This document shows, one piece after another, positions 1 through 11,334 of a stretch of 64,000 nucleotides of DNA. The translations under genes were made by a program, and so were the position numbers. Source of the DNA: Smallanthus sonchifolius (lineage: Eukaryota; Streptophyta; Magnoliopsida; Asterales; Asteraceae); NCBI GenBank assembly GCA_023525975.1, contig CM042020.1, positions 111,461,207-111,525,206 of the forward strand, given 5' to 3'. Within the stretch, counting starts at the first letter, position 1, and every line of letters starts with the position of its first letter. The notes beneath the pieces were generated by a model. The model saw only the letters and a program-made list of their open reading frames with translations, had not been told where the DNA came from and ran no database searches.

Positions 1-484
1 TAAAAGCTACAACCAATATCGGTTACCATACTACGAAAACACCGGCGACGATGATGTTCGCTCATAAGCGGTTGAGTTTGTCACGGCTATGCAACTTTGA
101 CGTCGCCCGCCATAGCGTAGGCTAAAAAAATAAACTTCATTTTGAATACAATTATGTTTTAAACAAAATTAATACCGAAACATTAAAAAAAACTAAAATC
201 AGACGCACATTTTTGTTTAAAGCTAACGAAGGAAAACTATTATAGAAAAACGATATTATTGGAAAATAAAGCTAGTTAAAAGCGTGTATTATATATGATA
301 GAAGAGGTTAAAACGTAAATTAAAAAAAATAATAACATTTAAACGTAAACCGTCAAAAAAAAAACCACGTTGACCAATAAAGTGGATATAGTGTACATTC
401 CAATTCATTTTAGTAAAGGGTTCTATAATATTATCAATAATATTGATGATGATAATAAACCATAGCTAATAATAATAAAAATAA
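1..484. other. AT-rich stretch, nothing recognised
   Basis: No open frame with protein-like composition, no terminal repeats and no RNA-gene motif was seen. The right edge runs into the left arm of the fold-back described next. Confidence 0.5.
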
Positions 485-913
485 GTGTAAATTATATTTT
501 TTGTCATTTAAGTACATACTAAATTTCAGATATTGTCTTTAAACTAAGAAAATAAGAAAAATCATCCTTTATGTTTAAATTTTGTAATAGATTACGTCAT
601 TTGTTCTAACGGGGGTTAGTTTTTTTTTCGCTTTGAAGACGGTTTTTATAACAATAGTGGATCCAAAACATTAAGTTAAGTATACAAATGGTTCCTAAAA
701 GATTATAATGACTAAACTACCCTCATGTGCGTTGCACATAGGGCTGTTCAAAAAGCTCGCGGCTCGCTCGAAGATAGCTCGAAAAAAGCTCGGCTCGAAA
801 AAAGCTCGGTTGTAAACGAGCCGAGCCGAGCTGGCTCGAATTGTAATCGAGCCGAGCTCGAGCTAGGCTTGGCTCGGCTCGGGCTCGGCTCGTGGCTCGG
901 CTCGTCTAAATAA

Positions 914-963
<50 letters not shown>

Positions 964-1572
964 ATACATGTGTTATATTTAAAATATGATGTTTTGATTT
1001 TTTAAGTTCATTTGTTTTCAATAACTCTGAGTTTTGAATTAAAATTTTACTTTATCTACAATTGTATTTACTCTCTACTTTGTAAGTTTTGGGTTATCTA
1101 TGTTTTTTTTGTATTTTATGTATTGTCCCTTCCATCTATTTAGTTTTTTGAAGACAATCAAATTCAAACCGAGAATAAAATATTTTTTTTGTTGTTTATA
1201 TATATATTAATATGTAAAAAAAAACGAGCTAGCTCGACGAGCCACAAGCTGGCTCGAGCTTTTTACGAGCCGAGCTCGAGCTCGAGCTCGAGCTCAACTT
1301 TTCAGCTCGAAAAAAAAATCGAGCCGAGCTGGCTCGTTTAATTTCGGCTCGAGCTCGAGCCAAGCCTGGCCCAGCTCGGCTCGGCTCGTTTACAGCCCTA
1401 GTAGCACATGACAAAACATAACCCCAAAATCTAACACACGTTAGATCAAAGGACTTAAACTGTTATAAAATTTAAACATAAATAATGATTTTTGTTATTT
1501 CCTTACTTTAAGGATGATATCTGAAATTTTGTATATACTTAAATGACGAAAAATGTAATTTACTCTTAAAAT
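485..1572. repeat. Decayed fold-back (inverted repeat) element
   Basis: Two arms of about 140 bases, roughly 485-625 and 1425-1572, are imperfect reverse complements. Shared pieces include GTTTAAATTTTGTAATAG on the left against the complement of TTATAAAATTTAAAC on the right, and TTTGTCATTTAAGTACAT against the complement of TATACTTAAATGAC. The arms flank a separate hAT insertion (739-1400), so without it the spacer is only about 140 bases. The outer ends fade into AT-rich and AAT-repeat DNA, so no target duplication could be read. Long arms suggest a Mutator-like or fold-back transposon; the class is an inference. Confidence 0.55.
739..1400. mobile_element. Non-autonomous hAT element (GCTCG-rich ends)
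   Basis: The ends are TAGGGCTGT and ACAGCCCTA, a perfect inverted repeat of at least 9 bases. Flanking 8-mers are GTTGCACA (731-738) and GTAGCACA (1401-1408), a 7-of-8 target duplication typical of hAT. Both subterminal zones are crowded with GGCTCG/GAGCTCG motifs, the likely transposase-binding array. The 662-base element holds an (AT)n tract near 915-960 and no transposase; open frames through the motif array are by-products of its composition. Confidence 0.88.
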
Positions 1573-1655
1573 AATAATAATAATAATATTGATAATAATA
1601 AAATAAAAATATAATAATAATAACAATAACAATAATAATAATAATAATAATAATA
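1571..1655. repeat. (AAT)n microsatellite
   Basis: A broken run of AAT/AAC triplets. From 1656 to 1856 nothing else was recognised. Confidence 0.8.
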
Positions 1656-1856
1656 AAATAGAAAAACAACAACCATAGTAATAATACGCGGTAGCTTTCA
1701 TTTTTCTTAACATTCATTTTTACAACGACGCGACTTGTATTTTTTTAATCTACGTTTCGATATTCAGAACCGATCCGCCACAACACGCCCACTAGTTGAT
1801 ACCATAACTGTTTGAATCTTCTCAAAGTTTTATAGAATAATATGTTTTGATCATAA

Positions 1857-1890
1857 CTAGTGGGTTGCCCCGCGCAAAACGTCGGGTATC
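1857..1890 (-). mobile_element. Helitron 3' terminus (minus strand), body unresolved
   Basis: On the minus strand the sequence ends CTAG followed by T, preceded by a hairpin-forming segment (CCCCGCG, loop CAAAA, CGTCGGG on the plus strand). CTRR with a short upstream hairpin is the Helitron 3' signature. The body should extend rightward, but no matching TC 5' end was found before the SINE near 2353. The 1891-2350 stretch may be its remains; nothing else was seen in it. Confidence 0.45.
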
Positions 1891-2352
1891 ACCGAGACTT
1901 TTTTGGAGAGCGCAATCTAACCCGAATTGTCTTAAATACTGATTATATTTGGGTATTATTATTATTATAACTATGTAAATATTTAGTATTTATATACATA
2001 AGCATTTAAATAATTAACATCCAATATTATCTTCATTTAATTTCATTTCCACAATAATTGAAAATCCACAATTTTAACTTTAGTTCGTGGCTTGATTTAA
2101 GCTGTAAAACCTTAACCGTTATTTCCCGTTTGGTCGGTCGGTCGTTCCGACCAACCTGGCGGGTTTGGTGTGAAGATTTTTAAAACGGTAGTTAACGGTT
2201 TGTCTCTAAAATTTTACATTTTTAATTATTATACACTCTATTAAAAATGGATGATAATGAACAGTAAATTCAACCAATGGGATGTTGCCACGTGAAAACT
2301 TTTATCTATGTATGTATGTGTGCGTATATATATGAAACTGATTGAGATCAAA

Positions 2353-2490
2353 AGTGAGCGTTAGCGCAGTTGGTTCTCGTGCCACACTTACACGTAGGTG
2401 CCCCTTATTCGAGCCCAAATCCCAACCCCACCCCCCCCCGCGCGCGCGGCCGGTTCTTTCCTTTTTCAAGTTGCGTCATTTATTTATTTA
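2353..2490 (+). mobile_element. tRNA-derived SINE
   Basis: An A-box-like TAGCGCAGTTGG and a B-box-like TTATTCGAGCCC lie about 45 bases apart, followed by a pyrimidine-rich tail and simple T/A sequence. Spacing and box sequences match an internal RNA polymerase III promoter of a tRNA-derived SINE. No cloverleaf with paired acceptor arm could be drawn, so it is not a tRNA gene. A Helitron begins directly in its tail at 2499. Confidence 0.6.
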
Positions 2491-2498
2491 TCTATCTA

Positions 2499-3224
2499 TC
2501 TATACTATATAATAAATAAAAGGTTTTTTTATGCCACGTGTCGTCTCCGTATTCATTCTCATTATTTTTTTCCCGATTGTTTCTCTTATTAAATATACCT
2601 TTATCTTTTAATAATAATAATTTTTTAAGAAAAAAATACTAATTATAGTAATAAAAATATTTATTTTAAAATATCTCTTATTATTATAAGAAACTTTGAA
2701 ATTTAAATATATAACTTTTATTTTCAATCAAATAGTAAATGAAAGTCAAATTACATTGAATAGTAAATAACGTATTTTCGAAACTAAATTATATATTAAT
2801 TTTTACATATTTTGTTTTCTATCCTTGGAGCATTCCCATCGGCTCTCTATCCTTATTTTTATAATTACATTAAAAATCATTATCTTTTCTCTCTACTTTT
2901 CAAGCAAATAACACTTTTTATACCTTTATCATTACCTTTTCTTTTTTCCACTCATAACCACTTTAAAAAAATAAATTTATGTGAACAGTGTTTTCACAAA
3001 TATACAGATGAACAGTAACATTTTTCTCTCACCTACACTTACAACCACTTTAAATCACTGCCTAAAATACGCAGAACCCACTCACAAATATATACAGAAC
3101 ATGTTGTGAATGCTCTTAGTATATGTAATACATTTTTACACCTGTAAAATATATATATAAAGATTTAAGAATTTTATATATTGATATTTTTCACCACGTA
3201 TGTAGTACACGGGTTATAAGCTAG
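2499..3224 (+). mobile_element. Non-autonomous Helitron, copy 1
   Basis: It starts TCTATACTATATAATA after an A and ends with a hairpin-forming CACGTATGTAGTACACGGG, a short spacer and CTAG before a T. This is the TC...hairpin-CTRR, A^T insertion pattern of Helitrons. The left end carries GCCACGTGTCGTCTCC, shared with two other copies in the window (43693-44117 and 52078-52505, both minus). Those copies are about 425 bases; this one is longer because of a TIR insertion at 2827-3114. No Rep/helicase coding is present. Confidence 0.82.
2827..3114. mobile_element. Small TIR element inside Helitron copy 1
   Basis: Comparison with the two other Helitron copies gives the empty site TTTCTATCCTTAGTATATG. 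Here it is split by 288 bases running from GGAGCATTCCCATCGG to GTTGTGAATGCT. The ends share the inverted motif AGCATTC/GAATGCT, and a likely 3-bp duplication CTT flanks it (2824-2826, 3115-3117). A short inverted repeat with a 3-bp duplication points to a PIF/Harbinger-type MITE; the class is tentative. No coding. Confidence 0.65.
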
Positions 3225-3263
3225 TTTGTTATAAACATATACAAACGGAAGCGGATGTAGAAC

Positions 3264-3353
3264 AAAAATGGGCGTCGAGCAGGTGGTTTGCGCGCCACAT
3301 GCTCACACACGGCGCAAGTTCGAGGACCCCCTGGTGGTTCTTCCCTTTTGCAA
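3264..3353 (+). mobile_element. tRNA-derived SINE
   Basis: An A-box-like TCGAGCAGGTGG and a B-box-like CAAGTTCGAGGACC are followed by a CTTCCCTTTTGCAA tail. The layout resembles the SINE at 2353 but the sequence differs. The tail abuts the target duplication of the next element. Confidence 0.5.
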
Positions 3354-3362
3354 TTATTATTA

Positions 3363-4824
3363 GAGTAAACTCCGGTTTTAGTCCATGTGGTTTGCGCCAA
3401 TTCTCGTTTTTAGTCCAATAGTTTAAAAATCTCGATTTACATCCAATAGTTTCACCATTTGTCTCAGTTTTAACCAATCCACTAACCTCCATCTATTTTC
3501 TATTAAGTTAAGATGAAAAGACAAAAATACCCCTACTAATAAAAAATAAAATAAATTTGTGTATATGTAATTAAAATGTTATTGTCTCTCTCTACTCTCA
3601 CTTAAGTTTCTCTCTCTGCCCCTCTCTCTTTCACTAAGATCTCATATTCGAAACCATTTCTACCTAAAACCCCTATTTTCTTTAACCCTTGCAAAGTCTC
3701 CACTCTTAAATCTGAGACTTCTAGTCTCACAGTGTCTCCGCCGGTAAACTCAACGGTCTGATGATGAAATCTTCTTATATACTCCTAAATCTCAGACCTC
3801 CATGGCGTTGGTTAGCACCGCACACAACACCTCCTCTTCCAGAAAAAAGCCCTCATCTCTCGTGGATGCCAATGCAATCGCCATGGCCCTGGCTCCGTTT
3901 TTTATTCTGGTGGAGAGGTCATCGTGATTAGCGAATATAAGAAGAATATGACGATTGGAAATGAAGCCACAAGTTCGATCGTAAGATTTGAAGGGTTTGA
4001 TTTGAAGAAGCAAGAGGAGAGCGACGTGGAGGTCGGAGGTTTGGACGGTACAAGGGTCCGGGGAAAGAAGGTGGGCGCCGGAGGAGATGTGGAGGGGAGA
4101 ATGAGAGGGTTTTTAACTGATTTGCCGTTGAAGCTCCAAAGGAAGAAGACATAATTTGGATATGGTTTGATGATGATGAAATCTGCTCTGCTACTTCTAT
4201 GCTTGAGTTTGGTAGGGAAATTAGGGTTTTCAATTGTCACTTCTGGAGTCATGAAGACCAAATTATCCCCAGAAATAGTCAGAAAACTTGAGTGGGAAAT
4301 CATTAGGGTTTCAAGATGTGAAAGAACGGTTAGGGTTTTTGAATATTGAACTACAAATTTTGCTTGGAGCTATAGAAGCTAGCTCTACAGAGATAGATAA
4401 AGAGAGAGAGAAGAGACTTACTGGAAATCGAGTGAGAGAACAGGAGATGATGGTAGGGGTGGCGGTGGTGGGGTGTGGTGGTGGCAGTGGCGTTGGTGGT
4501 GTGGGGGTGGCGGTAGTGGAGGTGTGGTGGTGGCGGAGACGACGGCGGTGGCGATGGTGTGGGGTGCTGGAGCTGAGTATGTAAAATGTAAAATGTTACA
4601 CAAATGATCCTTCAACTATTGGACATGTTAATAGCTTACATAAGTAGGTTAAGGGTATTTTCGTCTTTTCATCTTAACTTAACCTAATAAATGGATGGAG
4701 GTTAGTGGATTGGTTAAAACTGAGACAAATGGTGAAACTATTGGATGTAAATCGAGATTTTTAAACTATTGGACTAAAAGCGAGAATTGGCTCAAACCAT
4801 ATGAACTAAAACCGGAGTTTACTC
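3363..4824. mobile_element. Mutator-like element (MULE), long TIRs
   Basis: A perfect 9-bp target duplication TTATTATTA (3354-3362, 4825-4833) encloses 1462 bases. The ends are inverted repeats of about 170 bases: GAGTAAACTCCGGTTTTAG at the left matches CTAAAACCGGAGTTTACTC at the right, including paired blocks TGGATTGGTTAAAACTGAG and TTAAGTTAAGATGAAAAGAC. A 9-bp duplication with long TIRs is diagnostic for Mutator-like elements. There is no transposase. The interior (about 3590-4600) is richer in GC than its surroundings, contains a CT-rich leader and a (GGT)n-rich block near 4445-4560, and could be captured host DNA, although I recognise no gene in it. Confidence 0.9.
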
Positions 4825-4833
4825 TTATTATTA

Positions 4834-5037
4834 GTTTTCTATTGTTTTTTTTTTCATTTCCTTATTATTTAACTAATAGTACGATTATAGTTTTTTGAAA
4901 TGCTAAATTAACTTAATTAAGCACCTATTATTTTTATAAAAAAAGTTACAATTTTAGTCTTTAAATTATCTAAAATTTTGTAGTTACTTTCGTAATATTT
5001 TATTTTTCTCTTATAATTTGTAAAATAAGAAATTTTA
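4834..5037. other. AT-rich spacer
   Basis: Short AT-rich stretch between the MULE and retroelement A; nothing recognised. Confidence 0.5.
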
Positions 5038-6295
5038 CAAAAAGTAAGGCCCCGGCCCGGGAGGCTTCACTTATTGGATTTACTTATCAACACATAACAC
5101 TTAAACATAAGACATTCATTAAAACAGTGAAAACGATTTAAAACTTCAACATACACAGCGGAAATACATAACATGTCTAAACATAACTTGTCTTAAACAA
5201 CATAAACATGAACATAAACGGGATGCCAGATGCTGATCTTCGGGTAATTAGTCTTGCCAAGCCATGCATCCATATCCATCCAAAGCCACCTACACTTAAC
5301 TGGTATGCATACTAAAAATCAGCAACGCTGAGTGAGTTCTAACGTTTACTTTAAATCATTTATATAAAAGCTTTATTATTACGTACATACTGCCCTTAAG
5401 GCAAAACTTTACATACTTTACTTTTCAAATCAGTTTAAAACATATAATTAACCGTCAATTCCTTTACAATGTACTGCCCTCATGACTCTCGGCCATGAAC
5501 CGACAAGTACCTGTTCAATGCCCCATGGCCAACGGCCATGAACCGACACTACCGTTTAACCGTCAATTCACTTGTCACAACTGTACCGCCCTCATGGATT
5601 ACACCATGAACCGACGAGTACCAGGTCAATGCCCTCATGGCTAGCACCATGAACCGACAATACCGCTTTACGCTAAGGGGAGTTGCGTGGTTCTCCCGAG
5701 CAACCGCCGTCACTCATACCAATTGTACAACTGTTAGCGAACCCAAAGGTTCTTACTTATGGATAGAACCTATATCTGACATCTTGTACAAGTAACACAT
5801 ATCCCAAGGACCTTTACAATCTGGTACACATTCCCATAGGGAATATCTTTACTTTCTTTGAGTTGATCATACTTTAACACGTATTATGCCTTTGTTTATG
5901 TATATAAAATATAATAAACGCTTGCCATAAATACCTTTGCTTTTACTGAAACATAGCTTAACATATATATCATGCGTTTGTTTATGTATATGAAAATATA
6001 GTAAACGCTTTCCATAAAGATATATCTTGCTTTACTTAAAACATACATTTGCCTCTTTTAAAAATTACACTAAAACATAGCTTTTCACTTTGTTTATTAA
6101 TATAAAATATGTAATAAACACTTTACACTAATTATGCACACCACCCCTAAAATAGGCAAAAAAGGGATTAGAACTCACCTGGTATCTTAGCTGGAATGGT
6201 CTACTGGATCTCACACAATCTAAATATTCATAACAATTCGACACGTATCAGACTTAACTCGACACTAAACGTTTTCACCATTTCTGACTAAGCGA

Positions 6296-6440
6296 ACTTA
6301 AGACAAGTTCGCCTCCCCTGGCCCAGCGAACTTATCAAGCGAACATATCAGGTTTGCTAATACAAGGCCTGGCGAACTTATCAAGTTCGCTACAACAGGT
6401 TTCAGCGAACTTATCAAGTTCGCCCCACTCTGACCCGGAA
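6296..6440. repeat. Hairpin cluster in element A LTR
   Basis: Several copies of GCGAACTT-ATC-AAGTTCGC, each an 8-base stem with a 3-base loop, plus partial copies. The same cluster is at about 29425-29600 in the other LTR. Confidence 0.8.
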
Positions 6441-7045
6441 AACTTAGCAAGTTCATCTGCGAGCCTCTTCTTCCCCAATCAAACCAAATTGCAATGAGGA
6501 CGTCTACGTTGTAAACTACATTTCCTTAATCCTTAAAGAAAATCGGACAGAGTCCCGTTTGTTTTTATCCAAAACCCGACAATATAAATTGTCCATTTCC
6601 TTTACCAAATCCATCAATAATAGTCCGTAAGGAATCGTGTTATAAAATTCTAACATCGATAACCGTCATAACTATTCGATTGATAAGTGAAATATATTAT
6701 CATTATTATTAAATAGTTATTCTTTTGTCAAATATAATATTTACTCGTAGACCTCAACACGATGCTCATAACCCGACCAAAAATCTAATTAACATTCCAC
6801 GAGTTTAGGAGTTATACCTTCTCGAGTACGAACCCGCAAAATAACCGAGACTTGACACGAACCGCTCCTTTCGACTACCCCCATAACTAGACCGATCATG
6901 AACCACCTTTAAGCAACACCATCATCATCTTTACCGAGAGACTTGATACCACCACTACCTTCGTGAAGCCTAATACCACCACCACTACCATGCTCATAAG
7001 AACCACCACTTAACCGTAACAGCCACCATAAGGCCACTTGCCGTG

Positions 7046-9825
7046 ATTTCCACTAACGGAGTCTTACCGTTTGGAAGGTGACACACCAGGATCTCAGTCA
7101 TTAGTTACATCAAACGACACTATATGAGACTGAAAAAGTCATAACATAAATGTTCAGAGTTAAATGCGGAAGCGTTTAAACAAGATAGTTACTGCGCAAA
7201 ACAATTGCGTTCAAGTTTAATTTAATAAAAGCAAGTGAATTGTCTCAAATGCTTGTATATGAATGAAATGATAGTAAGACTCCATGCATGCCCTAGATGT
7301 GCAACCTGTGCCTTAGCGACCTGAGAAACATATAAGAAAAAGTGTCAACACGAGGTTTGTGAATTCACAGGTTTTAAGTTTGCTATAAGAGAGTATTTGC
7401 CAGATTATGTACATTCAATATGCATATCTATAGGTAGCTAGCCTATGTTCATGTCTTACTAAAGCGCTCGCAACCGAAGCTGACTGTTTGTGTTTGTGTG
7501 CCTCCTGCCAGGTCTATCAACTCTGGCAAATGTGAGTAGGCTAACATTTCACCCGTTCGACCTCCAATCGAGTTAGCGCGACTAACGCGGGTGGGGCTTG
7601 TCAAACCCAGAGTACTACTAAACATTACCTCGCTAAGATCCATATTAACGGTTCGATGTGTGATGAGGACTTTCAGTGATAGTGTGTTACTCTTAGCCTC
7701 AACAATGATAACATATGAATTACAAAAATCTAAAATAGTTTGCGTCATGTTTTCTCCCCCAACGGGAAAAACATGTAAAATAATGTTTGCTTGCGTACCT
7801 GTTTCTCCCTCACGGGAAAACAAGTAAAAGTATAATGGTTTGTTTACATGTTTCTCCCCCAACAGGAAATCGAGTAAAAAGGGGCCGTGAAACTCACCTG
7901 GGCCTGAGCAAAGTTTTGGTAAATAGCACCTCGCAAGAATGCAACAATTACCACAAATAGTGTGCTAGCGGACAATCTACAAATGCCCTGATTGCGATTT
8001 ACAACTGTTAGAGACACATAGGATTTCGTGACGATGACTCGAAAAGCTTAATGTCCTAAAACATATTTAGGATCAACGGATAGACAAACACGCCATCGGA
8101 ATCAAGGATTTTTAGTTTATTATTTACTGTGAATATGACACGTACAATACGTCACCAAAACAATATAATGTATATTACTGTTTAGTTTGCGTGTTTGAGT
8201 TAAGAAATAACTTTAATAAATAATTATAATAATTATATTATTTTAAAACGTGGAAATAATTTATTAGTATGAGTTTTAATTCTAATCCGAATACGAATCA
8301 TTGTTTGCGCGTTTTTATGAACTTAATAATTTGTTTAGGAAATAATATAGTAAATTATATTATTTTTAATTTACACGCAATACTAAAAAAAATGTGTTAT
8401 AATTTCAATCTCGAGCCTTCGGGTGTTTCCAGGTTTCAAAACACATTTACATGTTATAATAATAATATTGGATTTGATATAGTTTAAAAATACTAGGTAT
8501 AAAGCTGCCCAAAAATTAAATGTGGCATATGAGACTCGAACCTGAGTCTCATCCACAACAGCCACTAGCCTTAACCAACTCGGCTCGGTAGGGTTCCGCG
8601 ACAAGAACCAAATCCGAATGGTTTTAACACACGATTACTGTGATCTCCCCCCTTCCATCGAGGTCGAACAAAAACCACACCCAGAATCCTCCGATTCGAT
8701 CAAGATTGGCCAAGGAATCATAGGGCTTTTGTTTATCTATGGATTCCGAACATGTGGTTGCGTTTAATGGCAAAATCACAAGTTTAAGAGCGTTTAATTT
8801 CGGATTCAAAAAGTCGAAGCCCTAGGTTTTAATACGAAATCGAATTGAATAAATCGGATAATAGAATTAGTTGAATTCATAGGGCTTTCATTAAGTTGGT
8901 GATTTCGAAGCTAACCGTACAAATTAATTTGATTTTGATAAGGTCTAGGGTAGTGCTCGACTAAACCGTTTCATACGATGAACCCTAGGATCGGTTCTCA
9001 ACCAATTCGATGTTATAAGCTCTAAATAGCATAGGGATTTTAATATAGGGATGAAAACGAAGTTGTAGGTGTAATTAGTTACCATAATTGAGTTCCAATT
9101 GAGAGAGATCGGTTAGATCACAGTCGCGATTCGACGAGTTGGTTCTCGGTGGCTTTCGTCGCTTCTCCAGTGAAATTGATGTTTGCAGAATGATCATAGA
9201 GGTGCGATTTGAGTGTTGGGAGTGTTTGATTTCACAAACGCCTTACCAAATGATCGAATTTAGGAGTTCTAGTGATAGGTTCGACGGTTTTGAGTTTAAT
9301 GAGCATTATTACAATTAATTCTTAATCATAATCAATACAAACGGTTAGAAACTAATGAGGTACGTTCGAGATCATCAATGCCATGAGTATTCGTTACAAA
9401 CTCTAACCAACTTAGATGTTACAGATTTGATTTGGATTAAAAAGGGTTCAATTTTGACTTTAGAAGTCAAAGTGTCGAGTTTTGGCTAATTGCAGCCTTG
9501 GTCCCTGTAGTTTCATGTGCACAAGTTCGAGTATTGGCAGATTTGGTCCTTATGGTTTGGGATTGAGTTAAATACTAGATAGTTTGAGTGTCCAAAAGTC
9601 AACAAGGATGCGATTTTGACTTTCAAAGTCAATGAAGTGGGTTTTGAGTAATTACACTACTAGTCCCTGAAGTTTTAGGTTTAGATAATGACAAAATTTA
9701 TCCATGAGGTTTGAGTTAAGTAACTCGGTTAACTTTAACTGGATTTGTTTAACGGAGTTAAGTTTTTAAGAGGAAATTTAACGAAGTTGTTAACGGGGTT
9801 GATCATGAAAAGTCGGGTTGTCACA
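7046..9825 (-). mobile_element. Insertion E: probable solo LTR in element A
   Basis: The other A LTR reads CTTGCCGTGAAACATAG without interruption (near 30205). Here CCGTG occurs at 7041-7045 and again at 9826-9830, enclosing 2780 bases. On the minus strand the insert begins TGTGACAACCCGAC, typical of Gypsy LTRs. The far end does not show a clean CA, so the exact left boundary may be off by two bases. No gag or pol was found, so a solo LTR is the simplest reading. A tRNA-type SINE lies at about 8505-8605. Confidence 0.6.
8505..8605 (-). mobile_element. tRNA-derived SINE (minus strand)
   Basis: On the minus strand, GAGCCGAGTTGGTTAAGG (A-box-like) and CAGGTTCGAGTCTC (B-box-like) occur with tRNA-like spacing. 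The T-arm bases do not pair, so it is a SINE or decayed tRNA copy rather than a functional tRNA. Confidence 0.5.
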
Positions 9826-10511
9826 CCGTGAAACATAGCCACCGTACTACCACCTTGAAACTCCCTCAACCACTACCTTCCACTGTTCACCTCTCACGGC
9901 CACCGTTAACAGCCGTCGTGAGCTTACCGCCACTGCCATTGTCATTCCCGTACAAACACTAACCATCGTCAACCTCACTACCTCCACCATGTCGCCATAG
10001 GACCGCTAGCAGCCACCTCCATGCGGCTGTTACAACCATCACCGTCTTCTCCTTGTGAAACCCGTAGAAGCAACACAGCGCCACCATCATGTAGCTCGTA
10101 TCACCGCCGTGAAGCTCGCACATCCACCACCCCTAACGTTTCGTCGTCATCTTTCTTCCTTACCCGGAATCGACCCGTACGGTCGCTTCTCATGGCTGTC
10201 CACGTGTTTTGTTTTGTTCCTTCTTCATTTCTTGATAGCCCGAGCACCATAGATGGTCTAGGAAAGTCGGATTTAAGGTTTTGGCGAAGGTGGGAGGGAG
10301 TTGCAGGTTTACGAGAGGGGGAGGAAATGAATATGGAGATGTCGGTTGAAAAAAATGAGAGTGGGTTTTAGGTTTTTAGTAATTTTCACTTAACCCCTTT
10401 TACTTTACCGAATTTTAAGCTAGCCCCCTTCAATTATTTAGGTTTTACTCATTTGGCTTTATTTTAATAAAATGGGAATTAGGGATGTTACAAGTCTACC
10501 CTCCGTACAAC

Positions 10512-10531
10512 AGGTTTCGTCCTCGAAACCT
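10512..10531. other. Hairpin beside the polypurine tract (element A)
   Basis: AGGTTTCGTCCTCGAAACCT is an 8-base perfect stem with a 4-base loop, 20 bases from the LTR edge. The identical 20-mer lies 19 bases from the LTR of element D (13752-13771). Confidence 0.85.
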
Positions 10532-11065
10532 GCCATAAGCTATACCAATAGAAATCATGAAATGGGTAGCATAAACCGTAGCTATGCAAGGCAGCTTGGT
10601 CATGAAGGCTATTGTGATTAACTATCGTTGAGAGTTTAACCGGTGCAAATCTCTAACTCCAAGGTATCTAAGTTAATGGGGCTAACTACTAGGTACGGGA
10701 CCATAACTTGAACTTTCCATAACATAGATAAGAGCTGGTAACGTACCTCACTGAAAGATAGGAAACAAATGAATTTAATTTCATCATGCTAGGGATTAGG
10801 TAGAACACAATAAGTAAGGTAAGATGTTAATATACACTGACCATCTGCAATTAACCATTACATCACTTCTTGTTTTCTAATTATTCACTTTCATGATTCC
10901 ACTAAAGTCTCTATTCTTATCCTGACACTCTAAATAGGGAAAGAAACTTTACTTACTATACACCTCTGATGTTTTGGCTTGAGTTACCCGTTACTCGCAT
11001 CTGCTACTTGGTCCCATTCTCAGTTTAATTCTGGACATCGGGGATGTCCAAATCTTTCAAACTAT

Positions 11066-11078
11066 GACTCTGATACCA
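11066..11078 (-). other. Primer-binding site, element A
   Basis: The minus strand reads TTGGTATCAGAG next to the LTR, matching the 3' end of initiator-Met tRNA. It fixes A's orientation as minus and the right-hand LTR as its 5' LTR. Confidence 0.75.
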
Positions 11079-11079
11079 A

Positions 11080-11334
11080 CTTATAAGGCCCAAGCCCGGG
11101 AGGCCTCACTTATTGGATTTACTCATCAACACATAGCACTTAAACATTAGACATTTATTAAAACAGCGGAAACGATTTAAAACTTCAACATACGCAGCGG
11201 AAATACATAACATGTCTAAACATAACTTGTCTTAAACAACAGAAACATAAACATGAACATAAGCGGGATGCCAGATGCTGATCTTCGGGTGACTCGTATT
11301 TCCAAGCCATGCATCCATATCCATCCAAAGCCAC
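11080..11334 (-). repeat. Element A right LTR (5' LTR), first part
   Basis: Collinear with 5043-5275 of the left LTR. It is broken after GCCAC (11330-11334) by element B and resumes at 28247. Confidence 0.75.

Larger units (their letters stand above)
5043..10492 (-). repeat. Element A left LTR (3' LTR), interrupted
   Basis: It is collinear with 11080-11334 plus 28247-30876. It contains a palindrome cluster (6296-6440) built on GCGAACTTATCAAGTTCGC and repeated blocks around CATGAACCGACA (5490-5660). It ends GGGATGTTACA. Insertion E occupies 7046-9825. Open frames in the GC-rich end near 9830-10370 recur in the other LTR and look like non-coding LTR sequence rather than genes. Confidence 0.75.
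10493..11079 (-). other. Element A internal remnant (PPT and PBS only)
   Basis: Next to the left LTR is the complement of a purine-rich GGAGGGTAGACT tract. At the other end, ACTCTGATACCAA is the complement of TTGGTATCAGAGT, a primer-binding site matching initiator-methionine tRNA. Between them no gag, protease, reverse transcriptase or integrase similarity was seen in any frame, so mobility would have depended on proteins from other elements. Confidence 0.7.

Noticed and set aside
748..969. Minus-strand frame over the first hAT element and its AT repeat
   Set aside because: It is made of (AT)n and GCTCG motif translation (Tyr-Ile repeats and Ser/Glu/Pro runs), so composition explains it.
4445..4584. 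Gly/Val-rich frame inside the 3.4-kb MULE, with a His/Pro-rich frame opposite
   Set aside because: Both come from a GGT/GTG simple repeat and have no recognisable protein neighbours.
5490..6440. CRISPR-like array in the repeated palindromes of the A LTR
   Set aside because: Repeats are irregularly spaced, spacers are not unique, and the host is a plant; these are LTR-internal repeats.
8505..8605. A functional tRNA gene on the minus strand
   Set aside because: A- and B-box motifs are present, but T-arm and acceptor pairing fail, so it fits a SINE better.
10021..10371. 116-residue frame near the end of the A left LTR, echoed at 30439-30755
   Set aside because: It lies wholly within LTR sequence and recurs only because the LTR does; there is no known domain.
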